This document shows positions 7,792 through 17,561 of a stretch of DNA of 36,038 nucleotides, in pieces. Origin of the DNA: Deltaproteobacteria bacterium Ga0077539 (GTDB taxonomy: Bacteria; Myxococcota_A; Polyangia; Polyangiales; Ga0077539); the NCBI GenBank assembly GCA_001465015.1, contig LNEO01000149.1, forward strand, positions 1 to 36,038, written 5' to 3'. Under the pieces are notes generated by a model that searched no databases, was not told the origin of the DNA, and saw nothing but the letters and a program-made list of their open reading frames with translations. Made by a program: the position numbers and the translations under genes. How positions within the stretch are numbered: the stretch's first letter is position 1; each line of letters opens with the position of its first letter.

Positions 7792-7824
7792 AACAACGTT
7801 TCCCCCTTGCGGAGGCCAACACAC

Positions 7825-8205
7825 GTGGACGAGAAGAGCACTACAGTCTCGACCGCCGTTGTCGCGGCCGATCCGGGCCGTGACGAGGTTTCACATCGAC
7901 CAGCACCGGTCGATGCGATCGCATCACCGCCACCAGCGTCGTCGACATATGCGTCGACGCCTCCGGTTCCAGCGGCAGCACTCCCCGAAGCTCCCCGCAG
8001 ACCCATGGCCCGCAAGAAGGTATCGACCACGGTTTATATCGAGCCCGAGCAGGCCGAGAAGCTGCGCTTGTTGCACGAGCGCACGAAGGTTCCCGTGGCG
8101 GTGTACATCCGCGAGGGAATCGAGCTCGCCCTCGCCAAATACGAGCACTTGCTGCCTGGGCAGCTGACGCTCGACGCGAGCGGCACCACGCCCCGCAAGG
8201 GCTGA
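7825..8205 (+). CDS. Ribbon-helix-helix DNA-binding protein with disordered N-terminal extension
   Basis: The last 70 residues form a ribbon-helix-helix unit. [24 protein letters not shown] gives the strand and first helix, and [21 protein letters not shown] gives the second helix, as in CopG/Arc-type dimeric DNA-binding proteins. About 55 residues in front are rich in Pro, Ala and Ser and look disordered. GTG 7825 is chosen because GGAGG lies nine bases upstream; a TTG start six codons earlier would overlap that Shine-Dalgarno. There is no adjacent toxin gene, so it is more likely a stand-alone regulator than an antitoxin. The inverted repeat at 7736-7759 is a candidate operator. Followed by lepA after a 149-bp gap. 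Confidence 0.8.
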   Translation: MDEKSTTVSTAVVAADPGRDEVSHRPAPVDAIASPPPASSTYASTPPVPAAALPEAPRRPMARKKVSTTVYIEPEQAEKLRLLHERTKVPVAVYIREGIELALAKYEHLLPGQLTLDASGTTPRKG

Positions 8206-8354
8206 GCGAACCGTCGGCGGCGGTCGGCGTACACAGGGGGCTTCGTCGTCGTCCGCGAGAAACCATCCGCGGGCGAAACGGTTGTTCGCGCAGAGAGTTC
8301 GGCTCCGGCGTCGCTTCGCTGCGAGAGTTCTGCTACACGCTCGCGCGTTATACG

Positions 8355-10160
<1,806 letters not shown>

Positions 10161-10219
10161 GCATTTTCCTCGTACGCGCCGCGGACGCGCTTCGCCGAAC
10201 GTTTTCGGAGCTGTGATCG

Positions 10220-11539
10220 ATGAGCGAAGATCTGAAAGATCGTCTCGGTAACGCGTTCTGGTTTTTCGTGCTGCCAGCGGCGCTGTCCGTGGCGACCCTC
10301 CAGGGGCTGTGGGCGGCAGGCGCGCTCGCCGAGCCACCGGCGCCGTGGCAGTATCTGCTGACGTTCGCGATCCTCGAGGTCGTCGTCCTCACGGTCCGAG
10401 ACAAGGTCCGCGACAGCAAGGGGATCTTGAAGGACGTGCGGTCGCTGCAAAGCGACGCGAGAGACCTTCAAGACGAAGCGCGCAAGCTGCTGAAGAAGTC
10501 CAAGGCTAAAGAAGAGTCCAAAAAAGAGGTCGAGGCCGCGATCACCGCGCTCGACGAGGCGGTCGCCAAGAAGAAAGCTGCGGACATCGACGCGGCGCTC
10601 CGTGAGCTCGACGCGCAGGTCGAAAAGCACCTCGGATCTGCGCGCAAGGGCAGCACTCGCGAGTACGTCGAAGCCATCGCGTTCGCCGTGCTCGTCGCGC
10701 TGGGCGTGCGCGCGTTCGTGGTCGAAGCGTTCAAGATCCCCTCGCCGTCGATGTATCCGACGCTCAACGTGGGCGACAACATCTTCGTCAACAAGTTCGT
10801 CTACGGCCCGCTCGTTCCGTTCACGAACAAGCGCTTGTTCAGCGGAAGGCTGCCCGAGCGCGGCGAGATCGTCGTGTTCGTCTACCCGCAGGACCCGAGC
10901 AAGGACTTCATCAAGCGCGTGATCGGGCTGCCGGGTGACCGGATTCGCGTCCATCCCGACGGCGTGATCGAGGTCAACGGGAGGCCGCTCTCGCGCTGCC
11001 AGGTTGGCTACTGGACCGGCGACGACGGCGACGGACGTCCCCGCGGAAGCGCCGGCGAAGAGCAGCGCCTCTATATCGAATGGCACGGCAACTTCTCGTA
11101 CCTGACCCTCCGTCAGCGCGAGAACTTCGCGGACCCTCCGCCGCGCAGCTTCGGGCTGACCGAGGAGTACACCGTCCCGCAAGGGCACGTGTTCGTGATG
11201 GGAGACAACCGCGACAACAGCTACGACTCGCGCTTCTGGGGGCCCGTTCCTCTGCAGAACGTGAAGGGGCGCGCGCTGTGGATCTGGTGGTCCAACCTCC
11301 CCGGCGCCGGCTGCGGAATGCGCTGGAACCGCTTCGGACATGATTTGATGGCCACCCCGACCGCGCCCGCGGGCCTGGAGTCGGGCTTCAACGCGTGCGT
11401 CCGCCGCGGGCGAGAGGGAAGCGTTCCCACCATCGTGCGCGAGCCGCCGAGAGAGCCCGCAGCGGAGCCGGCGGCGGAGCCAACGCCGTCACCAACGCCA
11501 ACGGCATCTCCGACGCCATCTCCGACGCCGGCGCCGTGA
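10220..11539 (+). CDS. lepB: Signal peptidase I with extended N- and C-termini
   Basis: This inner-membrane Ser/Lys endopeptidase removes signal peptides from exported proteins. Family boxes are clear: PSPSMYPTL with catalytic Ser177, DFIKRVIGLPGD with catalytic Lys232, and MGDNRDNSYDSRFWG. At 439 residues it is longer than the usual 220-330. Two hydrophobic segments at the N-terminus are followed by a charged coiled-coil region (about residues 60-145, rich in Lys/Glu/Ala) before the catalytic domain's own membrane anchor (AIAFAVLVALGV). The C-terminus ends in a Pro/Thr/Ser/Ala tail of about 40 residues with repeated PTPSPTP-like units. Both extensions are unusual. It lies 59 bp after lepA and is convergent with the membrane-protein gene at 11565. 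Confidence 0.95.
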   Translation: MSEDLKDRLGNAFWFFVLPAALSVATLQGLWAAGALAEPPAPWQYLLTFAILEVVVLTVRDKVRDSKGILKDVRSLQSDARDLQDEARKLLKKSKAKEESKKEVEAAITALDEAVAKKKAADIDAALRELDAQVEKHLGSARKGSTREYVEAIAFAVLVALGVRAFVVEAFKIPSPSMYPTLNVGDNIFVNKFVYGPLVPFTNKRLFSGRLPERGEIVVFVYPQDPSKDFIKRVIGLPGDRIRVHPDGVIEVNGRPLSRCQVGYWTGDDGDGRPRGSAGEEQRLYIEWHGNFSYLTLRQRENFADPPPRSFGLTEEYTVPQGHVFVMGDNRDNSYDSRFWGPVPLQNVKGRALWIWWSNLPGAGCGMRWNRFGHDLMATPTAPAGLESGFNACVRRGREGSVPTIVREPPREPAAEPAAEPTPSPTPTASPTPSPTPAP

Positions 11540-11564
11540 CTATCGCGGCCGGTCGCTCGCGCCG

Positions 11565-11966
11565 TCACCGCGGCGCGGGGCCGAGCAGGGCCACCAACGC
11601 GTAGAACGCGAAGTAGCCCGCGACGACCAAGATCGCGAGCGCCCACCGGACGATTCCCGATCGCACATCCGCGCGATAGGACTCGTCGACGAGCGCCGAG
11701 GAGTCCCCCTCGCTCCCTTCATTGAGCGCCGCGAGCGTCACGCTGAGCTCCTTGCGCGTCGAGAGCCAGCGCGCGATGTCCGCGATCGCGAGGATGAAGC
11801 TCAGCGACACCACTGCGAGCAGCGGCCCGCTGTGACCGTGAAAGCACGCTCGGTGCGCGACGGCCGCGAGGGTGAAGACGACGAACGCCACGATCGACGA
11901 TGTCGGAGCGGCGATCGTGAGATGAACAGACTTGGGTCGCGAGGTCGGCGCGATGCGATAGGCCAT
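11565..11966 (-). CDS. Small membrane protein of unknown function
   Basis: I do not recognise the family. The 133-residue product has three predicted membrane segments: about residues 23-43 (SSIVAFVVFTLAAVAH), 51-70 (PLLAVVSLSFILAIADIA) and 110-130 (ALAILVVAGYFAFYALVAL). A hydrophilic loop with Glu/Ser/Asp lies between the second and third. ATG 11966 is preceded by AAAGGAGC at good spacing, which decides this start over the ATG eight codons upstream. It lies downstream of the unknown gene ending at 11997 on the same strand and probably shares its transcript. Confidence 0.7.
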   Translation of the reverse strand: MAYRIAPTSRPKSVHLTIAAPTSSIVAFVVFTLAAVAHRACFHGHSGPLLAVVSLSFILAIADIARWLSTRKELSVTLAALNEGSEGDSSALVDESYRADVRSGIVRWALAILVVAGYFAFYALVALLGPAPR

Positions 11967-11996
11967 GACGACTGCTCCTTTCGAATACATGTGTTG

Positions 11997-12416
11997 CTAT
12001 TCGATCATCGCCCGAAGCTGCGCGTCGGTGACGACGCCCGCGGGCCGCTCGCGCTCGGTCGAAAGCGGGCGCGCTCCCTGGCTAGCGTCGCGGCTCGTGC
12101 CGCGGGTCGCGATGTTGACGGCGCGAAGCGCGCGGGCGTGCTCGTCGAACTCGCATCCGTGCTGCCGTCGATACTCGATGCCCGCCGCGTATCCGCGGGA
12201 GAACGCGCGGTCGGCGTTGGCACGAGGGGCCTCGCCGCGCGCCGCTGCGAGCGCGCCCTGATCGAACTGCCGCTCGAGCTGACGTTGAACCTGCGACCGC
12301 GCAGCCGCGACAAACTCCGGCCCCCGTTCGCGCAAGAGCTCGAGGATGCCCTGGGGGGTCGGCAGGGTTCCGTTGTTCATGCGAATCGCGGTCTCGGCCA
12401 CGGTCCCCACGGTCAT
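11997..12416 (-). CDS. Hypothetical protein, helical, 139 residues
   Basis: No family is recognised. The product is predicted mostly helical: LPTPQGILELLRERGPEFVA, then a long amphipathic stretch with Gln, Arg and Ala, then GYAAGIEYRRQHG, and a short C-terminal TDAQLRAMIE helix. Only one Cys is present and there is no signal peptide or membrane segment. The start is uncertain: ATG 12416 or the internal ATG at 12380 (MNNGTLP); neither has a strong Shine-Dalgarno. Coding status rests on plausible composition and close linkage (about 30 bp) to the membrane-protein gene downstream. A MITE-like element starts 57 bp upstream. Confidence 0.55.
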   Translation of the reverse strand: MTVGTVAETAIRMNNGTLPTPQGILELLRERGPEFVAAARSQVQRQLERQFDQGALAAARGEAPRANADRAFSRGYAAGIEYRRQHGCEFDEHARALRAVNIATRGTSRDASQGARPLSTERERPAGVVTDAQLRAMIE

Positions 12417-12472
12417 GTCGAGCCCGGAGGGGAGGGAATTGCTCGCGCGATCGAGATCTTTTCGCGACGCGC

Positions 12473-12574
12473 ACGGGGACGGTCCTCAAGAACTCAAGAA
12501 CTGAAAATCCACTTAGATTTCCAGCACAGATCGCGCTAATTCTCGATTATTGAGTGATCGAGGACCGTCCCCGT
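12473..12574. mobile_element. MITE/REP-like inverted-repeat element
   Basis: The ends form a perfect 15-bp inverted repeat, ACGGGGACGGTCCTC at 12473-12487 and its complement at 12560-12574. Symmetry continues imperfectly inward through ACTCAA. The 70-bp centre is strikingly AT-rich compared with the flanks and has no open frame. GGGGACGGTCC-type palindromes resemble sequences associated with Y1/REP-associated transposases in related bacteria; that link is from memory. No transposase is present, so this would be a non-autonomous copy. Confidence 0.6.
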
Positions 12575-12591
12575 CGCACACCCGTCGCACA
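12570..12591. repeat. 11-bp perfect tandem duplication at the element's right edge
   Basis: CCCGTCGCACA occurs at 12570-12580 and again immediately at 12581-12591, overlapping the last bases of the right inverted repeat. It could come from slippage or from an insertion or excision event of the element. No matching copy flanks the left end, so it is not a standard target-site duplication. Confidence 0.55.
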
Positions 12592-12619
12592 CGACTCGAT
12601 GCGCGGCGTGGACGCCGAG

Positions 12620-13135
12620 TTATTCGGTCAGCTCGCGGACGTTCGTCGCGCCGAGCGCGGGCAGTTCGAGCGCCTTGAACCGTTCGTAGATCGCGCGGTT
12701 GGAGCCCCAACTGGTTCCGCTCTCGCCGAACGCGGCCTCGAGCTGATAGCTCCCGCTCTCGCCGTACCGCTCGCCTCGCATCGCGTAGAGCATGTAGGTC
12801 ACGTAACGGCCCTCGGGACGCACGACGAGCATGCGCACTGATACGCCGGCTTGGGGCCCGTCGGGAGGAAACTTCAGGTCGTCGGAGAACGACGTCTCGT
12901 AGCGACCACGGAAGTACGATTCGATGTCCTCGAGCGACCGCGCGAGATCGAACTGGCACCACAGAACGCTGCGCAGCCACTTGGGCGCGTCGGCCGGCAA
13001 GAACGCCAGCAGCTCTGCGTCGGTGAGGCCGAGCTGCGCGAGGATCTTTCGCCCCGCTGTGCCCTCGAGCTTCGAGGCGGCGGTCTTCTTCGCGCCGCGG
13101 TTCGCCTTCGTCTCGGTCTTCTTCGCGCCTGCCAT
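12620..13135 (-). CDS. Hypothetical cytosolic protein with Lys/Ala-rich N-terminus
   Basis: The family is not recognised. Residues 1-28 are Lys/Ala/Thr-rich, and the remaining 140 look like a folded domain (LAQLGLTDAELLAFLP, SLEDIESYFRGRYETSF, then strands around VSVRMLVVRPEGRYVTYMLY and a C-terminal helix). ATG 13135 has GGAGGT about six bases upstream, a strong Shine-Dalgarno. It lies 33 bp downstream of the YdeI/OmdA gene on the same strand and is probably co-transcribed. No signal peptide, membrane helix or metal motif is visible. Confidence 0.7.
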   Translation of the reverse strand: MAGAKKTETKANRGAKKTAASKLEGTAGRKILAQLGLTDAELLAFLPADAPKWLRSVLWCQFDLARSLEDIESYFRGRYETSFSDDLKFPPDGPQAGVSVRMLVVRPEGRYVTYMLYAMRGERYGESGSYQLEAAFGESGTSWGSNRAIYERFKALELPALGATNVRELTE

Positions 13136-13168
13136 CGTGACCTCCGTCGTGCGTGGTTGCTCAATCGA

Positions 13169-13768
13169 TCAGTGGAGCTTCTCTCCGCGAGCCAGCATCG
13201 CCACAAACTGCTCGACGCGCTTCGTCTTCGTCTCTGGCTTGCGCGCGGTGTGCACGCGCCAGCAGACCGCGTAGCGGTTGGCGGCGTTGAGCGTCGCGAA
13301 GAAGTCGCTCGCCTTTCGGTTCTTCGCGAGGGCCTCCGCCAATTCGGGCGGGACTTCCATCGTTCGTCCGCCGCCGTAAGCAGCATCCCAGCGGCCGTCG
13401 GCCTTGGCCTTCTCGATCTCGCGAAGACCTCCCTCGCGCATGCGACCGGCCTCGACGAGGCGAGCGACGTGGCCGACGTTGATCTGCGACCACAGACTCT
13501 TCGCGCGTCGCGGCGTGAATCGCTGAAGAAAGAACCGCGCGTCGAGGCTGCGTCTTTGCCCGTCGATCCAACCGTGGCAGAGCGCCACATCGAGCGCTTC
13601 GGCGTAGGTCACCGTCACGACCCGGTTGTCCTTCTTGGCGATCTTCATCCAGACACCCTTCGGGGGTGGGGCTGCGCTCAGCCACGCCTCGAACGCCGCC
13701 GAGTCAGCGAAGGACAACGTCGGGAGATCGTCGGGCAGGTTCGAGTTCTTCACGGTTGCTCGTCGCAT
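13169..13768 (-). CDS. YdeI/OmpD-associated (OmdA) family protein
   Basis: The 199-residue product matches the YdeI/OmdA pattern. The N-terminal half has LPTLSFADSAAFEAWLS, then KKDNRVVTVTYAEALDVALC-HGWIDGQRR and the RFTPRRAKSLWSQIN segment. The C-terminal OmdA region has ELAEALAKNRKASDFFATL, AANRYAVCWRV and ARKPETKTKRVE. In Bacillus and enterobacteria relatives are linked to peptide/bacteriocin or antimicrobial tolerance, but the biochemical role is poorly defined. ATG 13768 is used because the frame upstream is Arg-rich shadow sequence. It is followed by the unknown gene at 12620-13135, and is divergent from the Lon-like gene. Confidence 0.88.
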   Translation of the reverse strand: MRRATVKNSNLPDDLPTLSFADSAAFEAWLSAAPPPKGVWMKIAKKDNRVVTVTYAEALDVALCHGWIDGQRRSLDARFFLQRFTPRRAKSLWSQINVGHVARLVEAGRMREGGLREIEKAKADGRWDAAYGGGRTMEVPPELAEALAKNRKASDFFATLNAANRYAVCWRVHTARKPETKTKRVEQFVAMLARGEKLH

Positions 13769-14110
13769 GCCTACCGCGTCGCGACGAGCGGATGCAACCG
13801 AAGCCGCGCTGACCGTCGCCGCGTTCCGACGATGTCGCTCGGAGCATTGGAAAGCGCCGCCCGAACGGGCCCCAATTGCACACTCGCGGCCACGGCGAGC
13901 GTGCTGTCGCAGGAGCATCGTCGATCCCTGGGAACGGCGTTCGTCGCACACGCAGCCCTCCGTGCAGCGAGGGTACAGTCCAGGGGTTGCGTCCTCGCCC
14001 CGCGCGATGGGCGCGGCGCGATCGACAGGCTCCTCGCGCCGGGGCGATGAGAGTAACGTGCGCGCGTCCGCCTCGCGGTGAGGCCGACAGCACACGAAAA
14101 GGTCCCCCCC
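13769..14110. other. Divergent intergenic region without recognised gene
   Basis: This stretch of about 340 bp separates the YdeI gene (-) from the Lon-like gene (+). Open frames here are Arg/Ala/Pro-rich and look like GC-bias artefacts. I see no convincing promoter, repeat or RNA. The only functional signal is a GAAAAGG Shine-Dalgarno (14096-14102) in front of the Lon-like start. Confidence 0.5.
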
Positions 14111-16597
14111 GTGCCCGACCTGCGACTGAGCCACGAGCAACTCTGCCGCCGCTGCGATCCAGCGTCGCTGAGCTTCGACAGCACCGCCACACTCGAACCT
14201 TCGCTCGAACCCCTCGGCCAGGACCGCGCCGTTCGCGCGCTCGAGCTCGGGGTCGCGATGCGCCACCAGGGCTACCACGTGTTTGCGATGGGCCCGTCTG
14301 CGATGGGCAAGCGCACGCTCGTCGAGCGCATCTTGCGCAAGCACGCCGAGCGCAAGTCCGTCCCGTCGGACTGGGTCTATCTGCACGACTTCGACGCGCC
14401 GCACCACCCGCGAGCGACGGAGCTCCCGCCGGGGATCGGAGCGCGGTTTCGCAAGGACATGGACGAGCTCGTCGAGGAGCTCGAGGCTGCGCTCCCGGCG
14501 GCGTTCGAGAGCGACCAATATCGTGCGCGCTTGCAGTCGATGCAGAAGAGCGTCGCCGAAGCGCGCGACCGCGTGATGGCCGAGCTGGCTCGCAAAGCCG
14601 AGGCCCGCGGCATCGCCATCATTCGAACTCCCATCGGGCTCGCCATGGCCCCCGTGCGCGCGGGCGAAGTGATCGACCCCGATGAGTTCAAGAAGCTCCC
14701 GCAGCAAGAGCGCGACCGGATCGAGCGCGACGTGGGCGAGTTTCAGGAGCAGCTCGCAACGTTGATCCGGACTTTTCCTGCGCAGGAGCGGCGGCACCGC
14801 GAGGAGGTGCGCGCGATGAATCGCGACGTGACCCGCGGCGCGGTCGAACATCTGATCGACGAGCTCGTCGATCGGTACGCGTCACACGCAGTCCTCGTCG
14901 AACAACTGCGCGCCGTGCAGTCGGACGTCATCGAGAACGTCCGCGAGTTTCTGGGCAGCGCCGAGGGCGGCGACGAGGGCTCGAACGCGCAGATGCGCCG
15001 CGCCTTCTCCGAGACGCCCACCTTTCGGCGATATCGCGTCAACGTCCTCGTCGACAACGGCAAGCTCTCGGGCGCGCCCATCGTCTACGAGGACCTCCCC
15101 ACCCACTCGGCGCTCGTCGGGCGCATGGACCACGAGTCGCATTTCGGCGCGCTCGTGACGGACTTCACGCACCTGCGCGCGGGCGCGCTGCACAAGGCCA
15201 ACGGCGGCTACCTCGTCCTCGACGCGCGCCGCGTGCTCACGCAGCCCCTCGCCTGGGAGGAGCTCAAGCGCGCGCTCCGCTCGGGGCTCGTTCGCATCGA
15301 GCCCGCCGAGCGACGCTTCGGGCTGAGCGGCGGAGGATCGCTCGAGCCACAAGCGATCCCGCTCGACGTGAAGGTCGTCCTGCTCGGCGACCGGATGCTC
15401 TACTTTCTGCTGTGCGAGGCGGACCCGGAGTTCTCGGATCTGTTCAAGATCAACGCGGACTTCGAAGAAGAGCTCCCGCGCGGCGACGGCGGCGAGCTTC
15501 GCTTCGCGCGGCTGCTCGCGCGGCTCATCCAAGAAGAGAAGCTCGCGGACTTCGACCGCGAGGCGATCGCGAGGGTCATCGAAGAGAGCTCTCGCTGGGC
15601 GGGAGACTCCGACAAGCTCTCGGTCCGCATCGACGCGGTCGCGGACCTGCTTCGCGAGAGCGCGCAGATCAGCGAGAGCGCTGCGCGAAAGGTGGTGACC
15701 CGCGACGATGTGCAGCGAGCCATCGACGCGCGGATGCACCGCGGAGACCGCGTTCGACGCAAGGTGCTCGACGCGATCGAGCACGGCGTCATCCTCGTAG
15801 ACACCGAGGGGACGCAAGTCGGCCAGGTCAACGGGTTGTCCGTCGCGATGCTCGGGCAGGTCGCCTTCGGGCAGCCCAGCCGAATCACCGCGCGCGTGCG
15901 GCTCGGCAAGGGAGAGGTCGTCGACATCGAGCGCGAGGTGGACCTCGGAGGGCCCGTGCACTCCAAGGGAGTGCTCATTCTCTCGGCGTATCTCGGCGCG
16001 ACGTTCTCTGCGGATCGGCCGCTGTCGCTCTCGGCGAGCCTCGTGTTCGAGCAGTCGTACGGCGGCGTCGAGGGCGACAGCGCGTCCTGCGCGGAGCTGT
16101 GCGCGCTGGTCTCGGCGCTCGCTGGCGCGCCGGTGAAGCAGTCCGTCGCGATCACAGGGTCGGTGAACCAGCTCGGCAGGGTGCAAGCCATCGGCGGGGT
16201 CAACGAGAAGATCGAAGGGTTCTTCGACGTGTGCGCGGCGCGCGGGCTCAGCGGCGAGCAAGGCGTCGTGATTCCGCGGTCGAACGTGAGACACCTGGCG
16301 CTGCGCCCCGACGTCGTAGCGGCCGCTCGAGAGGGGCGCTTTCACGTCTGGGCCGTGGAATCGGTCGAGCAGGCCGCAGAGCTGCTCACGGGGGTTGCGT
16401 TCGGCGAGCGCGACCACGACGGCAACTTCGCCGCGCAGACACTCGGGGCGAGGGTCACGGCGAAGCTCGGCTCGCTGTCCGAGGCCGCGCGCGCATTTGC
16501 TGCCTCGGCGAAGAGCGACGGGCGACGAGAAGCGAGCGCAACGCCTGCAGAAGACCGCGGAGATGGGGTTCGAGCGCGGCCGGCTCGACCCGCTTGA
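14111..16597 (+). CDS. Lon-like ATP-dependent protease (AAA_32 / S16 family)
   Basis: The protein belongs to the COG1067-type Lon relatives. An N-terminal AAA region has Walker [10 protein letters not shown], a large inserted helical region (about residues 110-260), and the [14 protein letters not shown]alker B segment. A C-terminal S16 protease domain has the Ser-Lys dyad: Ser657 in GDSAS and Lys700 in [10 protein letters not shown]. It should degrade cytosolic proteins with ATP. GTG 14111 ([15 protein letters not shown]) has GAAAAGG at good spacing; an upstream GTG at 14078 adds eleven unlikely residues. The product is 828 residues, close to the family norm. The tail is Arg/Ala-rich. The rplM promoter overlaps its stop codon, so the gene is probably transcribed separately from the ribosomal genes. 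Confidence 0.92.
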   Translation: MPDLRLSHEQLCRRCDPASLSFDSTATLEPSLEPLGQDRAVRALELGVAMRHQGYHVFAMGPSAMGKRTLVERILRKHAERKSVPSDWVYLHDFDAPHHPRATELPPGIGARFRKDMDELVEELEAALPAAFESDQYRARLQSMQKSVAEARDRVMAELARKAEARGIAIIRTPIGLAMAPVRAGEVIDPDEFKKLPQQERDRIERDVGEFQEQLATLIRTFPAQERRHREEVRAMNRDVTRGAVEHLIDELVDRYASHAVLVEQLRAVQSDVIENVREFLGSAEGGDEGSNAQMRRAFSETPTFRRYRVNVLVDNGKLSGAPIVYEDLPTHSALVGRMDHESHFGALVTDFTHLRAGALHKANGGYLVLDARRVLTQPLAWEELKRALRSGLVRIEPAERRFGLSGGGSLEPQAIPLDVKVVLLGDRMLYFLLCEADPEFSDLFKINADFEEELPRGDGGELRFARLLARLIQEEKLADFDREAIARVIEESSRWAGDSDKLSVRIDAVADLLRESAQISESAARKVVTRDDVQRAIDARMHRGDRVRRKVLDAIEHGVILVDTEGTQVGQVNGLSVAMLGQVAFGQPSRITARVRLGKGEVVDIEREVDLGGPVHSKGVLILSAYLGATFSADRPLSLSASLVFEQSYGGVEGDSASCAELCALVSALAGAPVKQSVAITGSVNQLGRVQAIGGVNEKIEGFFDVCAARGLSGEQGVVIPRSNVRHLALRPDVVAAAREGRFHVWAVESVEQAAELLTGVAFGERDHDGNFAAQTLGARVTAKLGSLSEAARAFAASAKSDGRREASATPAEDRGDGVRARPARPA

Positions 16598-16621
16598 CAT
16601 CACTGCGGTCACAGGTATGGT
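16594..16621 (+). promoter_or_regulatory. Sigma-70 type promoter of rplM-rpsI
   Basis: TTGACA (16594-16599, perfect) and TATGGT (16616-16621) are 16 nt apart. The -35 hexamer overlaps the stop codon of the Lon-like gene. The transcript would start near 16628 and have a leader of about 50 nt before rplM. This is the best promoter-like match in the window together with that at 7763. Confidence 0.65.
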
Positions 16622-16657
16622 CCCGCCTCCCGTTTTCCGGGCATTCAAGTACCCGAA

Positions 16658-16670
16658 GATCCGAAGGATC
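16658..16670 (+). promoter_or_regulatory. Small hairpin over the rplM Shine-Dalgarno
   Basis: GATCC and GGATC form a 5-bp stem with a GAA loop immediately before rplM. The right arm contains the GAAGGA-like ribosome-binding sequence. It may modulate translation or serve as an L13 leader, since autogenous control of rplM-rpsI by L13 is known in E. coli; the short stem makes this tentative. Confidence 0.3.
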
Positions 16671-16676
16671 GTTGCG

Positions 16677-17114
16677 ATGCAGTCCACATACAGTGCCAAG
16701 CCCGCCGACGTGACGCGCTCTTGGTTCATCGTCGATGCCACCAACAAGCCGCTCGGCCGGCTTGCCAGCGAAATTGCCCGCGTTTTGCGCGGCAAGCACC
16801 GCCCCACGTACACGCCACACGTCGACACGGGCGACTTCGTCGTCGTGATCAACGCCGAGAAGGTCGCGCTCTCGGGCAACAAGCTCGAGAAGAAGAACTA
16901 CTACGCGTTCTCCGGTCACCCGGGCGGCCTTCGCACAACGACCGCGAAGAACATGCTCGACCGCAACCCCGAGCACCTGCTCGAGCACGCGGTCAAGGGC
17001 ATGCTGCCGAAGAACCCCCTCGGCAAGAAGATGTTCACCAAGCTCAAGGTCTACGCGGCCGCCGAGCACCCCCACAAGGCGCAGCAGCCCAAGCCGCTGC
17101 CCGTTCGTCTGTGA
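16677..17114 (+). CDS. rplM: 50S ribosomal protein L13
   Basis: L13 is an early-assembly protein of the large ribosomal subunit. The 145-residue product shows the family's sequence: [67 protein letters not shown] and [24 protein letters not shown] 16677 follows GAAGGA with six intervening bases; the frame open upstream overlaps the Lon-like gene and is not used. rpsI follows 17 bp downstream, the conserved bacterial pair. A promoter and short leader hairpin lie upstream. Confidence 0.98.
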   Translation: MQSTYSAKPADVTRSWFIVDATNKPLGRLASEIARVLRGKHRPTYTPHVDTGDFVVVINAEKVALSGNKLEKKNYYAFSGHPGGLRTTTAKNMLDRNPEHLLEHAVKGMLPKNPLGKKMFTKLKVYAAAEHPHKAQQPKPLPVRL

Positions 17115-17131
17115 GCGCAGGAGCACACTCG

Positions 17132-17533
17132 ATGGCCACCACGACTTCTGACAAGACCTACGCCACCGGCAAGCGCAAGAACGCCGTGGCTCGCGTGTAC
17201 GTTCGTCCCGGCACCGGTGTCATCACCGTCAACGGCCGCTCGTACGACAAGTACTTTCCCCGCGCTGCTTCGCAGCTGCTCGTGCAGCAGCCCTTCGAGA
17301 TGATCGAAGTGACGGGTCGCTACGACGTCGACGCCACCGTCGCCGGCGGCGGACTCGCGGCGCAGGCGGACTCGGTTCGCTTCGGCATCGCGCGCGCCCT
17401 GGCCGCGATGGACGGAGAGCGCCGCTCGCCCCTGAAGAAGGCCGGCCTCCTCACGCGCGACGCGCGCAAGAAGGAGCGCAAGAAGTACGGCCGTCCGGGC
17501 GCTCGCAAGCGCTACCAGTACAGCAAGCGCTGA
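17132..17533 (+). CDS. rpsI: 30S ribosomal protein S9
   Basis: S9 contacts the P-site tRNA with its C-terminal tail. The 133-residue product contains TGKRKNAVARVYVRPGTGVI, the DKYFPR segment, GLAAQADSVRFGIARAL, and the basic tail that ends in the invariant YSKR. ATG 17132 has CAGGAG upstream. It forms the standard rplM-rpsI pair. argC begins 28 bp after the stop and may be read through from this operon, as I see no terminator between them. Confidence 0.98.
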   Translation: MATTTSDKTYATGKRKNAVARVYVRPGTGVITVNGRSYDKYFPRAASQLLVQQPFEMIEVTGRYDVDATVAGGGLAAQADSVRFGIARALAAMDGERRSPLKKAGLLTRDARKKERKKYGRPGARKRYQYSKR

Positions 17534-17561
17534 TCCGCAGCCTCATCGAGTCACCCCTTCG

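Larger units (their letters stand above)
7487..7824. other. Divergent intergenic region, lower GC than surroundings
   Basis: About 340 bp separate the lipoprotein pair (leftward) and the ribbon-helix-helix gene (rightward). No credible gene is present. The right half is visibly richer in A and T. It holds an inverted repeat ACTGTC/GACAGT (7553-7558, 7567-7572), a longer inverted repeat at 7736-7759, and a sigma-70-like promoter at 7763-7791. Confidence 0.7.
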
